Shown one piece after another: positions 25,164-34,969 of a stretch of 64,000 bases of DNA. Source of the DNA: JASHPR01 sp963808705. GTDB taxonomy: Bacteria; Actinomycetota; Actinomycetes; Streptosporangiales; Streptosporangiaceae. The stretch lies in the NCBI GenBank assembly GCA_963808705.1, contig CAWEHB010000008.1, positions 558,001 to 622,000 on the forward strand. The letters are read 5' to 3'. Each line of letters begins with the position of its first letter. Positions within the stretch are counted from its first letter, which is position 1. Under the pieces are notes generated by a model, which was given only the letters and a program-made list of their open reading frames with translations, had not been told where the DNA came from and searched no databases. Both the position numbers and the translations under genes were made by a program.

Positions 25164-25393
25164 CCGCGCCCGGCGAACACGACCAGCCGCCCGCCCTGGC
25201 GTTCGTGGCGGGGAACCCGTCGGCCGGCGAGATCGCGGCCGTGGTGACCGTGTTGTCCGCCCGGCTAGCTCAGGCCGACCCGGCCGGAGCCGGCGAGACG
25301 GCGCGTTCCGGATGGTCGGCCCGATCCCGGATGCTGCGCGCGCCGGTACTGCGCAGCCCCGGCGGATGGCGGGCCAGCGCGCTGCCACGCTGA
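25160..25393 (+). CDS. accE: Acyl-CoA carboxylase epsilon subunit
   Basis: This small 77-residue gene starts at ATG 25160, overlapping the NYN stop, with GAGGGG just upstream. The product has ALAFVAGNPSAGEIAAVVTV near its N-terminus and ends LRSPGGWRASALPR. This pattern (GNP..EE.AAL..VL, then a basic tail ending GxWRxSxLPR) is that of the actinobacterial AccE/PccE epsilon polypeptides, which join alpha and beta subunits and raise activity. It lies between the beta and alpha genes, as expected for a complete propionyl/acetyl-CoA carboxylase. Confidence 0.87.
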   Translation: MTAPGEHDQPPALAFVAGNPSAGEIAAVVTVLSARLAQADPAGAGETARSGWSARSRMLRAPVLRSPGGWRASALPR

Positions 25394-25469
25394 GCCGGTG
25401 ATCCGGCCCCTGACCGACGACCTGCCGCCACGTCACTAGACTCCTAGCGCAGCCGAGAGGAGCGCTTTC

Positions 25470-27239
25470 GTGCGCAAGGTTCTGATCGCCAACCGCGGCG
25501 AGATCGCGGTCCGGATCGCGCGGGCGTGCCGTGACGCGGGCCTGGGCAGCGTCGCCGTGTACGGCGAGCCCGACCTGGACGCGCTGCATGTCACCATGGC
25601 CGACGAGGCGTACGCGCTGGGCGGCCGGACCGCCGCCGACAGCTACCTTGACATCAGCAAGATCCTCAAGGCGGCGGCGGAGTCCCGTGCGGACGCGGTC
25701 CACCCGGGGTACGGGTTCCTGGCCGAGAACGCCCAGTTCGCGCGCGAGGTCATCACGGCCGGGCTGACCTGGATCGGGCCGCCCCCGGCCGCGATCGAGG
25801 CGCTCGGCGACAAGGTCGCGGCCCGGCGGATCGCCCGCGCGGTCGGCGCGCCGCTGGCGCCTGGTTCCGACGGCCCGGTCGCTGACGCGGCGCAGGCGGC
25901 CGCGTTCGCCGCGGAGCACGGCCTGCCGATCGCGATCAAGGCGGCTTACGGCGGCGGGGGACGCGGGCTGAAGGTCGCCCGGACCATGGCGGAGATCCCC
26001 GGGCAGTTCGAGTCCGCGGTGCGGGAGGCGGTGGCGGCGTTCGGCCGCGGCGAATGCTACGTGGAGCGCTACCTGGACCGGCCCCGGCACGTGGAGACGC
26101 AGTGCCTGGCCGACGGGAGCGGGCAGGTCGTCGTGGTCTCCACCCGGGACTGCTCGCTGCAGCGCCGGCACCAGAAGCTGGTCGAGGAGGCGCCCGCGCC
26201 GTTCCTGTCCGCCGATCAGGAACGGCTGCTGCGGTCGGCGTCCGAGGCCATCCTGCGGGAGGCCGGGTACGTCGGGGCCGGCACCTGCGAGTTCCTGGTC
26301 GGGCAGGACGGCACCACGGCGTTCCTCGAGGTGAACACCCGGCTGCAGGTGGAGCACCCGGTGACCGAGGAGGTCAGCGGCATCGACCTGGTGCGGGAGA
26401 TGTTCCGGATCGCCGACGGCCAGGACCTGGGCTACGACGACCCGCCGCTGCGCGGGCACTCGATCGAGTTCCGGGTCAACGCCGAGGACCCGCGCCGGGG
26501 GTTCCTGCCCGCGCCCGGGACCATCACGACGTGGCGGCCGCCGTCCGGGCCGGGGGTCCGGCTGGACGCCGGCTATGCCGCCGGGATGACCGTGCCGCAG
26601 GCGTTCGATTCGCTGATCGCCAAGCTGATCGTGACCGGCGCCGACCGTTCGCAGTGCCTGGAACGCTCCCGTCGCGCGCTGGCCGAGTTCGAGATCGGCG
26701 GGATGCCGACCGTGCTTCCGTTCCACCGGGCCGTCGTGGACGACCCGGCGTTCACCGCCGTGCCGTTCACGGTGCACACCCGGTGGATCGAGGAGGAGTT
26801 CCGCGGGGACCTCCCGCCGTACGCGGGTGACCTGGCCGCGGGCGAGGACGCCCGGCCGCGGGAGCGGATCACCGTCGAGGTCGGCGGCAAGCGGCTCGAG
26901 GTGGTGATACCGGCGGGGCTCGGCGGCGGTGGTACGGGCGGCGGCGCGGCCGGGCGTGCCCGCCTGTCCTCCCGTCAGCGCCGCGGCGGCGCGGGACCTG
27001 CGGACGGCGGCGGGTCCGCGGGCGGCGATGCCCTGGTCAGCCCGATGCAGGGCACGATCGTGAAGCTCGTCGCCGAGGAGGGCCAGCGGGTATCGGCCGG
27101 GGACACGGTCGTGGTGCTCGAGGCGATGAAGATGGAGCAGCCGCTGACCGCGCACCAGGCCGGCACCGTGACTGGCCTGGCCGTCGAGGTCGGCCAGATC
27201 GTCTCGGCAGGCGAGATCATCTGCCGGCTGCAAGACTGA
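25470..27239 (+). CDS. accA: Acyl-CoA carboxylase alpha subunit (biotin carboxylase + BCCP)
   Basis: The 589-residue fusion starts at GTG 25470 after GAGAGGAGCG. Biotin-carboxylase: KVLIANRGEIAVRIARACRD, HPGYGFLAENAQFA, KAAYGGGGRGLKVARTM (ATP loop), FLEVNTRLQVEHPVTEEVSG and HSIEFRVNAEDPRRGFLPAP. A Gly/Ala-rich linker (about 480-520) leads to the biotinyl domain, with the biotin-accepting Lys in VVLEAMKMEQPLTAH near residue 554. It carboxylates biotin with bicarbonate and ATP and probably serves both beta subunits in the window. The biotin ligase that modifies it lies about 6 kb to the left. Confidence 0.95.
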   Translation: MRKVLIANRGEIAVRIARACRDAGLGSVAVYGEPDLDALHVTMADEAYALGGRTAADSYLDISKILKAAAESRADAVHPGYGFLAENAQFAREVITAGLTWIGPPPAAIEALGDKVAARRIARAVGAPLAPGSDGPVADAAQAAAFAAEHGLPIAIKAAYGGGGRGLKVARTMAEIPGQFESAVREAVAAFGRGECYVERYLDRPRHVETQCLADGSGQVVVVSTRDCSLQRRHQKLVEEAPAPFLSADQERLLRSASEAILREAGYVGAGTCEFLVGQDGTTAFLEVNTRLQVEHPVTEEVSGIDLVREMFRIADGQDLGYDDPPLRGHSIEFRVNAEDPRRGFLPAPGTITTWRPPSGPGVRLDAGYAAGMTVPQAFDSLIAKLIVTGADRSQCLERSRRALAEFEIGGMPTVLPFHRAVVDDPAFTAVPFTVHTRWIEEEFRGDLPPYAGDLAAGEDARPRERITVEVGGKRLEVVIPAGLGGGGTGGGAAGRARLSSRQRRGGAGPADGGGSAGGDALVSPMQGTIVKLVAEEGQRVSAGDTVVVLEAMKMEQPLTAHQAGTVTGLAVEVGQIVSAGEIICRLQD

Positions 27240-27244
27240 GACCC

Positions 27245-27601
27245 GTGGCTCGTCTGCCGGGCGATCCCGGGGTGCTCCGCTGGCTGTGGTTCGCGATCGG
27301 GTTCCGGCTGCCACCCGAGAACCGGGACTGGGTCAGGCATGAACTGACCGACGCCGGGTGGCGGACCCGGACCGTGCTGCGCCACCTGGCGGTCATCATC
27401 CCGATCTGCATCGTGCTCGTCGTGGTGCTGACCACGCTGCTGCCCGCCCCGGTGTGGCTGGGCCTGACCATGGTGGCGCTGATCCTGTCCGGCAGCATCT
27501 TCACGGTGGCCGCCTACGCGGACGACATCCGCGCGTCCCGGCTGCGCCAGCACGGCCTGGACGTCCCGGACGACCCGGACCTGGGCCACCCGGCCCACTG
27601 A
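27245..27601 (+). CDS. DUF5313-family small membrane protein
   Basis: The 118-residue product starts at GTG 27245, five bases after the alpha-subunit stop. It opens with GVLRWLWFAIGFRLPPENRD and WVRHELTDAGWRTRTVLRHL, followed by two membrane helices (about 47-68 and 72-92), and ends in a charged, His/Pro-containing tail. The RLPxExRxWVRhDLT entry is what I recognise from DUF5313. Function is unknown; the close spacing suggests cotranscription with the carboxylase. Confidence 0.75.
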   Translation: MARLPGDPGVLRWLWFAIGFRLPPENRDWVRHELTDAGWRTRTVLRHLAVIIPICIVLVVVLTTLLPAPVWLGLTMVALILSGSIFTVAAYADDIRASRLRQHGLDVPDDPDLGHPAH

Positions 27602-27642
27602 ACTGTCATCCTCGCTCGCCTCCGGCCGCTTTTGCGCGCCTC

Positions 27643-27715
27643 CTTCCCTCGTCGCTCGGTCGCAGGCTCCCTCGCTCCTCAGTCCAGTCGGCGCCGCGGC
27701 CTTTGGCTCGCTCGG
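27643..27715. repeat. Copy of the intergenic repeat family
   Basis: Same order as the copies at 16296-16435: TTCCCTCGTCGCTCGGTCGC, then a CTCCCTCGCTCCTCAGTCC block and a TTTGGCTCGCTCGG tail. It sits between two convergent genes, in a 245-bp gap that also contains a hairpin. Confidence 0.8.
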
Positions 27716-27748
27716 GGGTCCGGGGTTATCCCCCCAGACCTCCAGACA

Positions 27749-27763
27749 GGGGGCTTCGCCCCC
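27749..27763. terminator. Hairpin between convergent genes
   Basis: GGGGG (27749-27753) pairs with CCCCC (27759-27763) around a CTTCG loop. Nearby alternating G- and C-runs (27712-27775) allow extensions. The position between the stop codons at 27601 and 27847 suggests a bidirectional terminator, although no T-run is present. Confidence 0.45.
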
Positions 27764-27846
27764 CGGAGCCCCCCGGCTGTCTGCTCGGGCCAGCCTCCGG
27801 CCGGCCCTCGCATCCGGCACACGAGGGTGTCCCTGAGACCAATTCA

Positions 27847-29265
27847 CTAATCTTCCGCGGGCTGCATGAGGCGGCGCGCGGCCTCGGTGATGCTGCCGGA
27901 CAGGCTGGGATACACGGCGAAGGTGTGCGCGATCTGGGCCACCGAGAGGTTCTGCTCCACGGCCAGCGACACGCCCAGGATCAGCTCGCTGGCCCGCGGC
28001 GCGACCACCACGCCGCCGAGCACCCTCCCGCTGTGGGGGCTCGCGAACAGCTTGACGAAGCCGTCACGGAAGCCCTGCATCTTCGCGCGCGCGTTGGTGG
28101 CCAGCGGCAGCTTGCCGACCACCGCGTCCACCTCGCCCGAGGTCACGGCCCGCTGGGTCACGCCGACCATGGCGATCTCCGGCTCGGTGAACACGGTCGC
28201 GGCGACGTGGCTGAGGTTCAGCGGCTGCACCGCCTCGCCGAGCGCGTGCCACATCGCGATCCGGCCCTGCATGGCCGCCACCGAAGCGAGCATCTGCACG
28301 CCGGTGCAGTCGCCGGCCGCGTACACGCCCGGGACGTGGGTCCGCGACACCCGGTCGACCGGGATGAACCCCCGGCCGTCCAGCGTGATCCCGGCCTCCT
28401 CCAGGCCGAGCCCGTCCGTGTTCGGGACCATCCCCACCGCGAGCAGGCAGTGCGAGCCGCGCACGGTCCGGCCGTCCTCCAGGGCCACCGCGACGCCGTC
28501 GCCGTCGCGCTTCACCGACGCCGCCCGGGACCGGCCGAGCACGGTCATCCCGCGGCGCCGGAACACGTCCTCGACCACCGTGGCGGCGTCGGCGTCCTCC
28601 TGCGGCAGCACGCGGTCGCGCGAGGAGACCAGGGTGACCTGCGAGCCCAGGGCCTGGTAGGCGCCGGCGAACTCGGCCCCGGTCACGCCCGAGCCCACCA
28701 CGACCAGCTCGGAGGGCAGCTTGGGCAGGTCGTAGAGCTGCCGGAAGCTCAGGATGCGCTCGCCGTCCGGCTCCGCGCCCGGCAGCAGCCGGGGGTGCGC
28801 CCCGGTCGACACGAGCACCACGTCCGCGCTGAGGAGGATGTCCCCCACCTCGACGGTGCGCGGGCCGACCAGCGGCCCGGCCTCGCCGACCAGCCGCCCG
28901 GTCCCGCTCAGCACCTCGATCCCCTCGGCCGCCAGCCGGGCCGTCACGTCCTCGGACTGGGCCCGGGCCAGCGCGCGGACCCTGGCGTAAAGTCGCGGCG
29001 CGTCCACGGCGGCCAGGGCCGTACCGCCGCCGGAGGCGGGATCGGCGCGGATGCCCAGTGCCGCCGCCCCGTCCAGCGCGGCCATCATGCCCGAGGTCGC
29101 GATCAGCGTCTTGGAGGGCACGCAGTCGGTCAGCACGCAGGCACCACCGAGCCCGTCCCGCTCCACGACCGTGACCTGGGCGCCAAGCTGCGCGGCCACC
29201 AGGGCCGCCTCATAGCCCCCGGGCCCACCGCCGATGATCACTATTCTCGCGCGCGCCTCGCTCAC
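27847..29265 (-). CDS. lpdA: NAD(P)H-quinone dehydrogenase, LpdA type
   Basis: The 472-residue flavoprotein has IVIIGGGPGGYEAALVAAQLG (FAD fold), the redox pair in GGACVLTDCVPSKTLIATSG (CxxxxC intact), a second nucleotide fold LVVVGSGVTGAEFAGAYQAL, and YAAGDCTGVQMLASVAAMQG. In lipoamide dehydrogenases the C-terminal HPTxSE supplies the catalytic His-Glu pair; here the corresponding stretch is AVYPSLSGSITEAARR without a His. This agrees with LpdA-type enzymes, which reduce quinones rather than lipoamide. GTG start at 29265. The gene stands alone, converging on the carboxylase cluster. Confidence 0.9.
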   Translation of the reverse strand: MSEARARIVIIGGGPGGYEAALVAAQLGAQVTVVERDGLGGACVLTDCVPSKTLIATSGMMAALDGAAALGIRADPASGGGTALAAVDAPRLYARVRALARAQSEDVTARLAAEGIEVLSGTGRLVGEAGPLVGPRTVEVGDILLSADVVLVSTGAHPRLLPGAEPDGERILSFRQLYDLPKLPSELVVVGSGVTGAEFAGAYQALGSQVTLVSSRDRVLPQEDADAATVVEDVFRRRGMTVLGRSRAASVKRDGDGVAVALEDGRTVRGSHCLLAVGMVPNTDGLGLEEAGITLDGRGFIPVDRVSRTHVPGVYAAGDCTGVQMLASVAAMQGRIAMWHALGEAVQPLNLSHVAATVFTEPEIAMVGVTQRAVTSGEVDAVVGKLPLATNARAKMQGFRDGFVKLFASPHSGRVLGGVVVAPRASELILGVSLAVEQNLSVAQIAHTFAVYPSLSGSITEAARRLMQPAED

Positions 29266-29309
29266 GATGGTCCATTGTGGCGCATGGCGCCGCCGGGCCC
29301 GTGCCCGCG

Positions 29310-30185
29310 CTACCGGAACACCGCGACCACGAGCACCAGCACGACGCCCGGGATCACGATCGCAGCCATCGCCGGCCAGGCCCAGCTGACCACCCGCGGG
29401 CCGGCCGCGGCGCCGCGCTCCCGTGCCTCCCGGGCCAGGTCGTCCAGTTGCGTGGCCATGATCTGGGCGGCGGGCTGCCGCATGAGCTTCTGCGCCTCGG
29501 CAGACGTCCTCTCGTCGGCCGCGAAGGAGCTACGCGGCAGCCGCCTGCGGTCGCCCTGACTGCGCAGCTCGGCCCGGAGCCGGCTGCGCCGCTGGGCGTA
29601 CAGCGCCCAGCTGTGGATGACCTTCCCGCGCTTGGCGCCGGGTTCTTTCGCGCAGTGCACCTGGACCGATTCCTTCAGGTCCACCCCGGTCACCGAGCCC
29701 CAGGGAATCCGGTGATCGCGGAGCGGGTTCTGCACGGTGATCCCGCCGGGATCGGCGACCACCCGGGGCCGCAGGGCGCACGCGTAGACCAGGCCGGTGA
29801 TGAACACCACGGTGGCCGCGATCTCGGCGGCGGTGTGGTTGCGGCCGGTGGCGACTATGTCCGCCAGGAAGACGGCCGCGATGATCACCCAGGCCCACCA
29901 GGCGACGATGGCCCCGGGCAGCCGGAACATCCTGGGCTTGGTGAGCGGCGCGCCATGGGTGGCGGGCGGCGTGCCGGTCCCCGCCGGCTGCGGTGTGCCG
30001 GGCCCCGGAGGCGGTGGCGCTCCAGGCCCGGGGGGCGGCGCGTCGCCAGGTGCCGGCCGACCTGCCGGGCCGTCCGTCCCGTCCGCCCCGGCCGTCCCGT
30101 CCGCCGGGACAACGGCCTGGCCGGCCCGCGGCCTGGCCGCCTCGCCGTCCGGCGGCTGCGGCCCCTGACCCTGCTCCGGCTGCAT
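29310..30185 (-). CDS. PH-domain membrane protein with Pro/Gly-rich head
   Basis: The 291-residue protein starts with about 80 residues rich in Pro, Gly and Ala (PPPGPGAPPPPGPGTPQPAG). Two membrane helices (about 90-130: AIVAWWAWVIIAAVFLADIV and AAEIAATVVFITGLVYACAL) precede a bacterial PH-like segment: RVVADPGGITVQNPLRDHRI, PWGSVTGVDLKESVQVHCAK. A final hydrophobic helix ends the protein (AIVIPGVVLVLVVAVF). The function is unknown. The Pro-rich cytoplasmic head is a common actinobacterial linker type. Confidence 0.78.
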   Translation of the reverse strand: MQPEQGQGPQPPDGEAARPRAGQAVVPADGTAGADGTDGPAGRPAPGDAPPPGPGAPPPPGPGTPQPAGTGTPPATHGAPLTKPRMFRLPGAIVAWWAWVIIAAVFLADIVATGRNHTAAEIAATVVFITGLVYACALRPRVVADPGGITVQNPLRDHRIPWGSVTGVDLKESVQVHCAKEPGAKRGKVIHSWALYAQRRSRLRAELRSQGDRRRLPRSSFAADERTSAEAQKLMRQPAAQIMATQLDDLAREARERGAAAGPRVVSWAWPAMAAIVIPGVVLVLVVAVFR

Positions 30186-30296
30186 ACGGATGCACTCCCA
30201 GAGGTGACCGGCGAGCGCCGTTGCGGCGCTCCGTTCGTCCCACTGTAGGTCCAGCTTCCCGGTCTTCTCCGGCCTGGGAGGCTTCAGGTAACCGGA

Positions 30297-31532
30297 TCAG
30301 GCGATGGCGGCGCCCGGCAGCGGCTGCGACGCGGCCGACCCGGCGCCGCCCATCGCGGTCAGCGCGGTGGCCACCATGAGCCTGACACCCACCCCGATCG
30401 CCCGCTCGTCGACGTCGAAGGCTGGCTGGTGGATGTCGAAGTCCGCGCCGGAGCCAGGGGTCCGGGTGCCGAGCCTGGCCAGCGCGCCCGGGATCGACTC
30501 CAGGTACCAGGCGAAGTCCTCGCCGCCGAGGCTCTGCGGGGCCGACACGACCGAGTCGCCGCCGAGCACCCGGTCGGCGGCGGCCTCGACCATGGCCGTG
30601 GACATGGCCTCGTTGACCGTCGGCGGCACGTTCCGCACGTAGCTGAGGTCAGCGACCACGCCGTAGGCGCTCGCCACGGAGTCGATCAGGGCCTTGAGCA
30701 GGTCCGGCGCTGCATGCCAGGCTTCGTCATCGAGGCAGCGCACGGTGCCCTCGACGATGCCGTCATCCGGGATGGCATTGGCCGCCGCGCCCGCGTTGAC
30801 CCGGCCCCAGACCAGGCTCAGGCTGGACCGGGGGTCGACCCTGCGGGACAGGGCCGCGGGCAGCTCAGTGATGATCTTGCCCAGGGCGTAGACCAGGTCG
30901 GCGGTCAGGTGCGGCCGCGCGGTGTGACCGCCGGGCCCGGTGACCCGGACCGTGATCTTGTCACAGGCCGCGGTGATCGCGCCCACCCGCGTCCCGACCT
31001 TGCCGACGTCCAGCCGGGGATCGCAGTGCAGCGCGAAGACCCGGTCCACGGACGCGATGCCGCCGGCCGCCAGCACGTCCAGTGCCCCGCACGGCACCTC
31101 CTCGGCCGGCTGGAAGATCAGCCTGACCCGGCCGGGCAGGGCCCCGGCCGCCGACATGCGGGCCAGGACCAGCCCGGCGCCGAGCAGCACGGTGGTGTGC
31201 ACGTCGTGCCCGCAGGCGTGGCAGGCGGTGGCGACCGTGGACCGGTACGGGACGTTCTTCTCGTCGCTGATCGGGAGCGCGTCCAGGTCGGCCCGTAGGC
31301 CGACCACCGGCTCGGAGCCCGCTCCGATGTCCACGAGCAGGCCGGTGCCCTTGGGGAGGACTATCGGCCGCAGGCCCGCGGCCTCCAGCCTGAGCTTGAT
31401 CCGGCGCGTCGTCCGGAACTCGTGATAGCCGATCTCGGGGTGGGCGTGCAGGTCGCGCCGGAAGTCGACGAGCTCGGCCTGGTGCCCCGCGAGGAACGCG
31501 TCGAGCTCACCCTCCAGGTCATGTTCGGCCAT
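30297..31532 (-). CDS. M20-family amidohydrolase
   Basis: The 411-residue metallohydrolase has the M20 signatures RRDLHAHPEIGYHEFRTT (entry), ADLDALPI (metal Asp), ACHACGHDVHTTVLLGAGL (metal Cys/His), FQPAEEVPCGALDVLAAG (catalytic Glu pair) and, late, SLGGEDFAWYL. It hydrolyses N-acyl or N-carbamoyl amino acid type substrates in the cytosol. The ATG (31532) has GGAGG six bases upstream, and the gene overlaps the 3' end of the carboxylate-amine ligase by 14 bp, suggesting coupled expression and related substrates (inference). Confidence 0.92.
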   Translation of the reverse strand: MAEHDLEGELDAFLAGHQAELVDFRRDLHAHPEIGYHEFRTTRRIKLRLEAAGLRPIVLPKGTGLLVDIGAGSEPVVGLRADLDALPISDEKNVPYRSTVATACHACGHDVHTTVLLGAGLVLARMSAAGALPGRVRLIFQPAEEVPCGALDVLAAGGIASVDRVFALHCDPRLDVGKVGTRVGAITAACDKITVRVTGPGGHTARPHLTADLVYALGKIITELPAALSRRVDPRSSLSLVWGRVNAGAAANAIPDDGIVEGTVRCLDDEAWHAAPDLLKALIDSVASAYGVVADLSYVRNVPPTVNEAMSTAMVEAAADRVLGGDSVVSAPQSLGGEDFAWYLESIPGALARLGTRTPGSGADFDIHQPAFDVDERAIGVGVRLMVATALTAMGGAGSAASQPLPGAAIA

Positions 31533-32685
31533 GCGCTGCCTCCCCCGGGATAACGAAACGATCTTCCGCGAACTCAGTGACCAGCGCGTCTACGACGTCC
31601 TCCAACCCGCCGCCGTCGGCCACCAGGGCCCGCTGCCGCTCATAGGAGGCACCGTGGTCGAGCACCTCCGAGATGACGTCAAGCTCCTGCGCGCAGCCGA
31701 GCCGGTCCGCCACCGGCTCGAGCTCGCGGATCAGCTCGAAAAGCTCGTCCCTGAGCGGCGCGGTGGAGCCCGAATCATCGGTGATCACCGTCGCGTCCAG
31801 CCCGTAGCGGGTGGCACGCCACTTGTTGTCGCTGACCACCCACGCGGGCGGGGTCGGCAGCCGGTAACCCCGGTCCAGCTGGGTGTCGAATTGCTGAACC
31901 AGGCATTGCGACAGCGCGGCGACCATGCCGATCTCGCGGAGGGTCGGAACTCCGTCGAACATCCTGATCTCGACCGTGCCGAAATCCGGGTGCGGCCGGA
32001 TGTCCCACCACACCTCCTTGATGCTCCGGATCGTTCCGGCTCGTAGCAGCGTGTCCATGTACTCCTCGAACTCACTCCAGTCCGCGAGCGGCTGTGGTGG
32101 CCCCGACGTCGGCAGCCCCCCGAAGATGACCGCCCGGCTCGAGGCCAGCCCCGTGTCGTGCCCGCTCCAGAACGGGCTCGACGCAGTCAGCGCCAGGAAA
32201 TGCGGCAGGTACGCGGCGAGTGCATTGACGACCGGGATCGCCTTGCTTCCGTCGCGGATGCCCACATGGACGTGGACCCCGAAGGTCTGGATCCTGCGGG
32301 CAAGCCACTGCAACTGCTCAACGAGTTCGGCATAGCGCTGAATGGGAGCCATCTTGGCGTCCCGCCAATCGCTGACGGGATGCGTTCCGGCACAGGCCAG
32401 CATCGTACCGCGACTCCCGGTGATTCGCTCAAGTTGCGCGATTGTCGCGGACAGATCGTCCTTTGCCTCCGACACCGTGGTGCAGATGCCGGTGACCACC
32501 TCGACCGTTGATTGCATGAGCTCATAACGGATCTTGGGGTGCTCGCCGGCCTCGCTGAGCGCGGGCAGCGCGGCGAGAACCTCCCTGGCGTCCTGCCGCA
32601 GCATCCGGCTGCGGCCGTCAATAAGCTGCAGTTCCCACTCGATACCTAGCGTCGCGCCGCGAGATGGGTTCCAGCTGATAACCAC
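31519..32685 (-). CDS. Carboxylate-amine ligase (glutamate-cysteine ligase family 2, YbdK type)
   Basis: I place the start at GTG 32685 because GGAGG lies six bases upstream; a longer in-frame reading has no family similarity. The 388-residue product begins MVISWNPSRGATLGIEWELQ, the usual GCS2 entry (GxEWELQLI). Family features include VHVGIRDGSKAIPVVNALAA, SSPFWSGHDTGLASSRAVIF, WWDIRPHPDFGTVEIRMFDG and WRATRYGLDATV. Such enzymes condense a carboxylate (Glu) with an amine (Cys or other) using ATP. It overlaps the M20 amidohydrolase gene, so the pair may build and trim a gamma-glutamyl-type product; this is inference. Confidence 0.88.
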   Translation of the reverse strand: MVISWNPSRGATLGIEWELQLIDGRSRMLRQDAREVLAALPALSEAGEHPKIRYELMQSTVEVVTGICTTVSEAKDDLSATIAQLERITGSRGTMLACAGTHPVSDWRDAKMAPIQRYAELVEQLQWLARRIQTFGVHVHVGIRDGSKAIPVVNALAAYLPHFLALTASSPFWSGHDTGLASSRAVIFGGLPTSGPPQPLADWSEFEEYMDTLLRAGTIRSIKEVWWDIRPHPDFGTVEIRMFDGVPTLREIGMVAALSQCLVQQFDTQLDRGYRLPTPPAWVVSDNKWRATRYGLDATVITDDSGSTAPLRDELFELIRELEPVADRLGCAQELDVISEVLDHGASYERQRALVADGGGLEDVVDALVTEFAEDRFVIPGEAAHGRT

Positions 32686-32751
32686 CGTGAGCCTCCGTGG
32701 GCTGTCTCTCCCGCGCGCCGCCGGCGCGCAGCTAACTCGGCCGGGAACAAA

Positions 32752-32772
32752 GCAGGCCCAGACCCGGCCTGC
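32752..32772 (-). terminator. Hairpin downstream of the mutase gene
   Basis: On the minus strand GCAGGCC, seven-base loop, GGCCTGC, then TTTGTT. It sits in the 259-bp gap between the mutase stop (32945) and the ligase start (32685). The rest of this gap contains only GC-rich palindromic patches. Confidence 0.6.
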
Positions 32773-32944
32773 TCGGGCGGGGCCGGCGAGTTCAGCGCCG
32801 GGCGCGCCACGCTGCGCCTGCCCGCGCTCATGATGAAGCCGACCTTCTTCGCCTGGGCAGTCCCTACCCATGCCGGGTCGTTCCCTATCTATGGGCCCAG
32901 GGCGCAAATGCCGGCCGCAAAGCCCGAAAGCCTTATCAGGAGGG

Positions 32945-34525
<1,581 letters not shown>

Positions 34526-34578
34526 AACCCAAGGTTACGACCGGGTACGGCCGGGCCTTTAGTCCCCGTAGTCCCCGG

Positions 34579-34899
34579 CTAGTCCCCGGCCGGATCGCCG
34601 GCCGCTCCCGGCGCCCGCTCGGCGGCCGCGACCAGCTCGGCGAACAGCTCCCGCAGCGCCCCCACCGCGTCGTAGTCGGGGAGGTCGGCCGGGCTCTCCC
34701 CGCGCTGCCGGGGCTCCTCCCACATCGCGTTGACGTATTCCCAGAGCGTGCGCCGGGCGGCTAGCTGCGCGGCCCGCGCGGCGGGGCTCAGCGCGGCCAG
34801 GGCGGGCTGATCGTGGCGCTGCGACCAGTCGCCGACCAGGTCCAGCACGGCGAGCTGGTGCCGGTGGGCGTCACGGTAGGGATAGGGGTGGTCGGTCAC
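34579..34899 (-). CDS. Small hypothetical protein next to the mutase
   Basis: About 106 residues from GTG 34899 (MTDHPYPYRDAHRHQLAVLD); an earlier GTG at 34935 is also in frame. The product is helical and charged, with QLAARRTLWEYVNAMWEEPR and an acidic, Ala-rich tail. There are no membrane segments, no recognised domain and no metal motif. It lies 53 bp before the mutase gene and just after trpS, possibly cotranscribed. Coding bias and conserved-looking aromatic residues favour a real gene. Confidence 0.5.
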   Translation of the reverse strand: MTDHPYPYRDAHRHQLAVLDLVGDWSQRHDQPALAALSPAARAAQLAARRTLWEYVNAMWEEPRQRGESPADLPDYDAVGALRELFAELVAAAERAPGAAGDPAGD

Positions 34900-34969
34900 G
34901 CCGAGATCGTAACCCGGGCGCAGGCCGCCGGGCACAGGGCCCGCAGGCCGTCCGGTTCAGCTCACCCCG

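Noticed and set aside
25158..27314. 718-codon minus-strand frame opposite the carboxylase alpha gene
   Set aside because: The plus strand shows a complete, motif-rich biotin carboxylase; the minus frame has no domains.
27358..29559. 733-codon plus-strand frame
   Set aside because: It overlaps DUF5313 in another frame, crosses intergenic repeats and is antisense to LpdA; no domain pattern appears.
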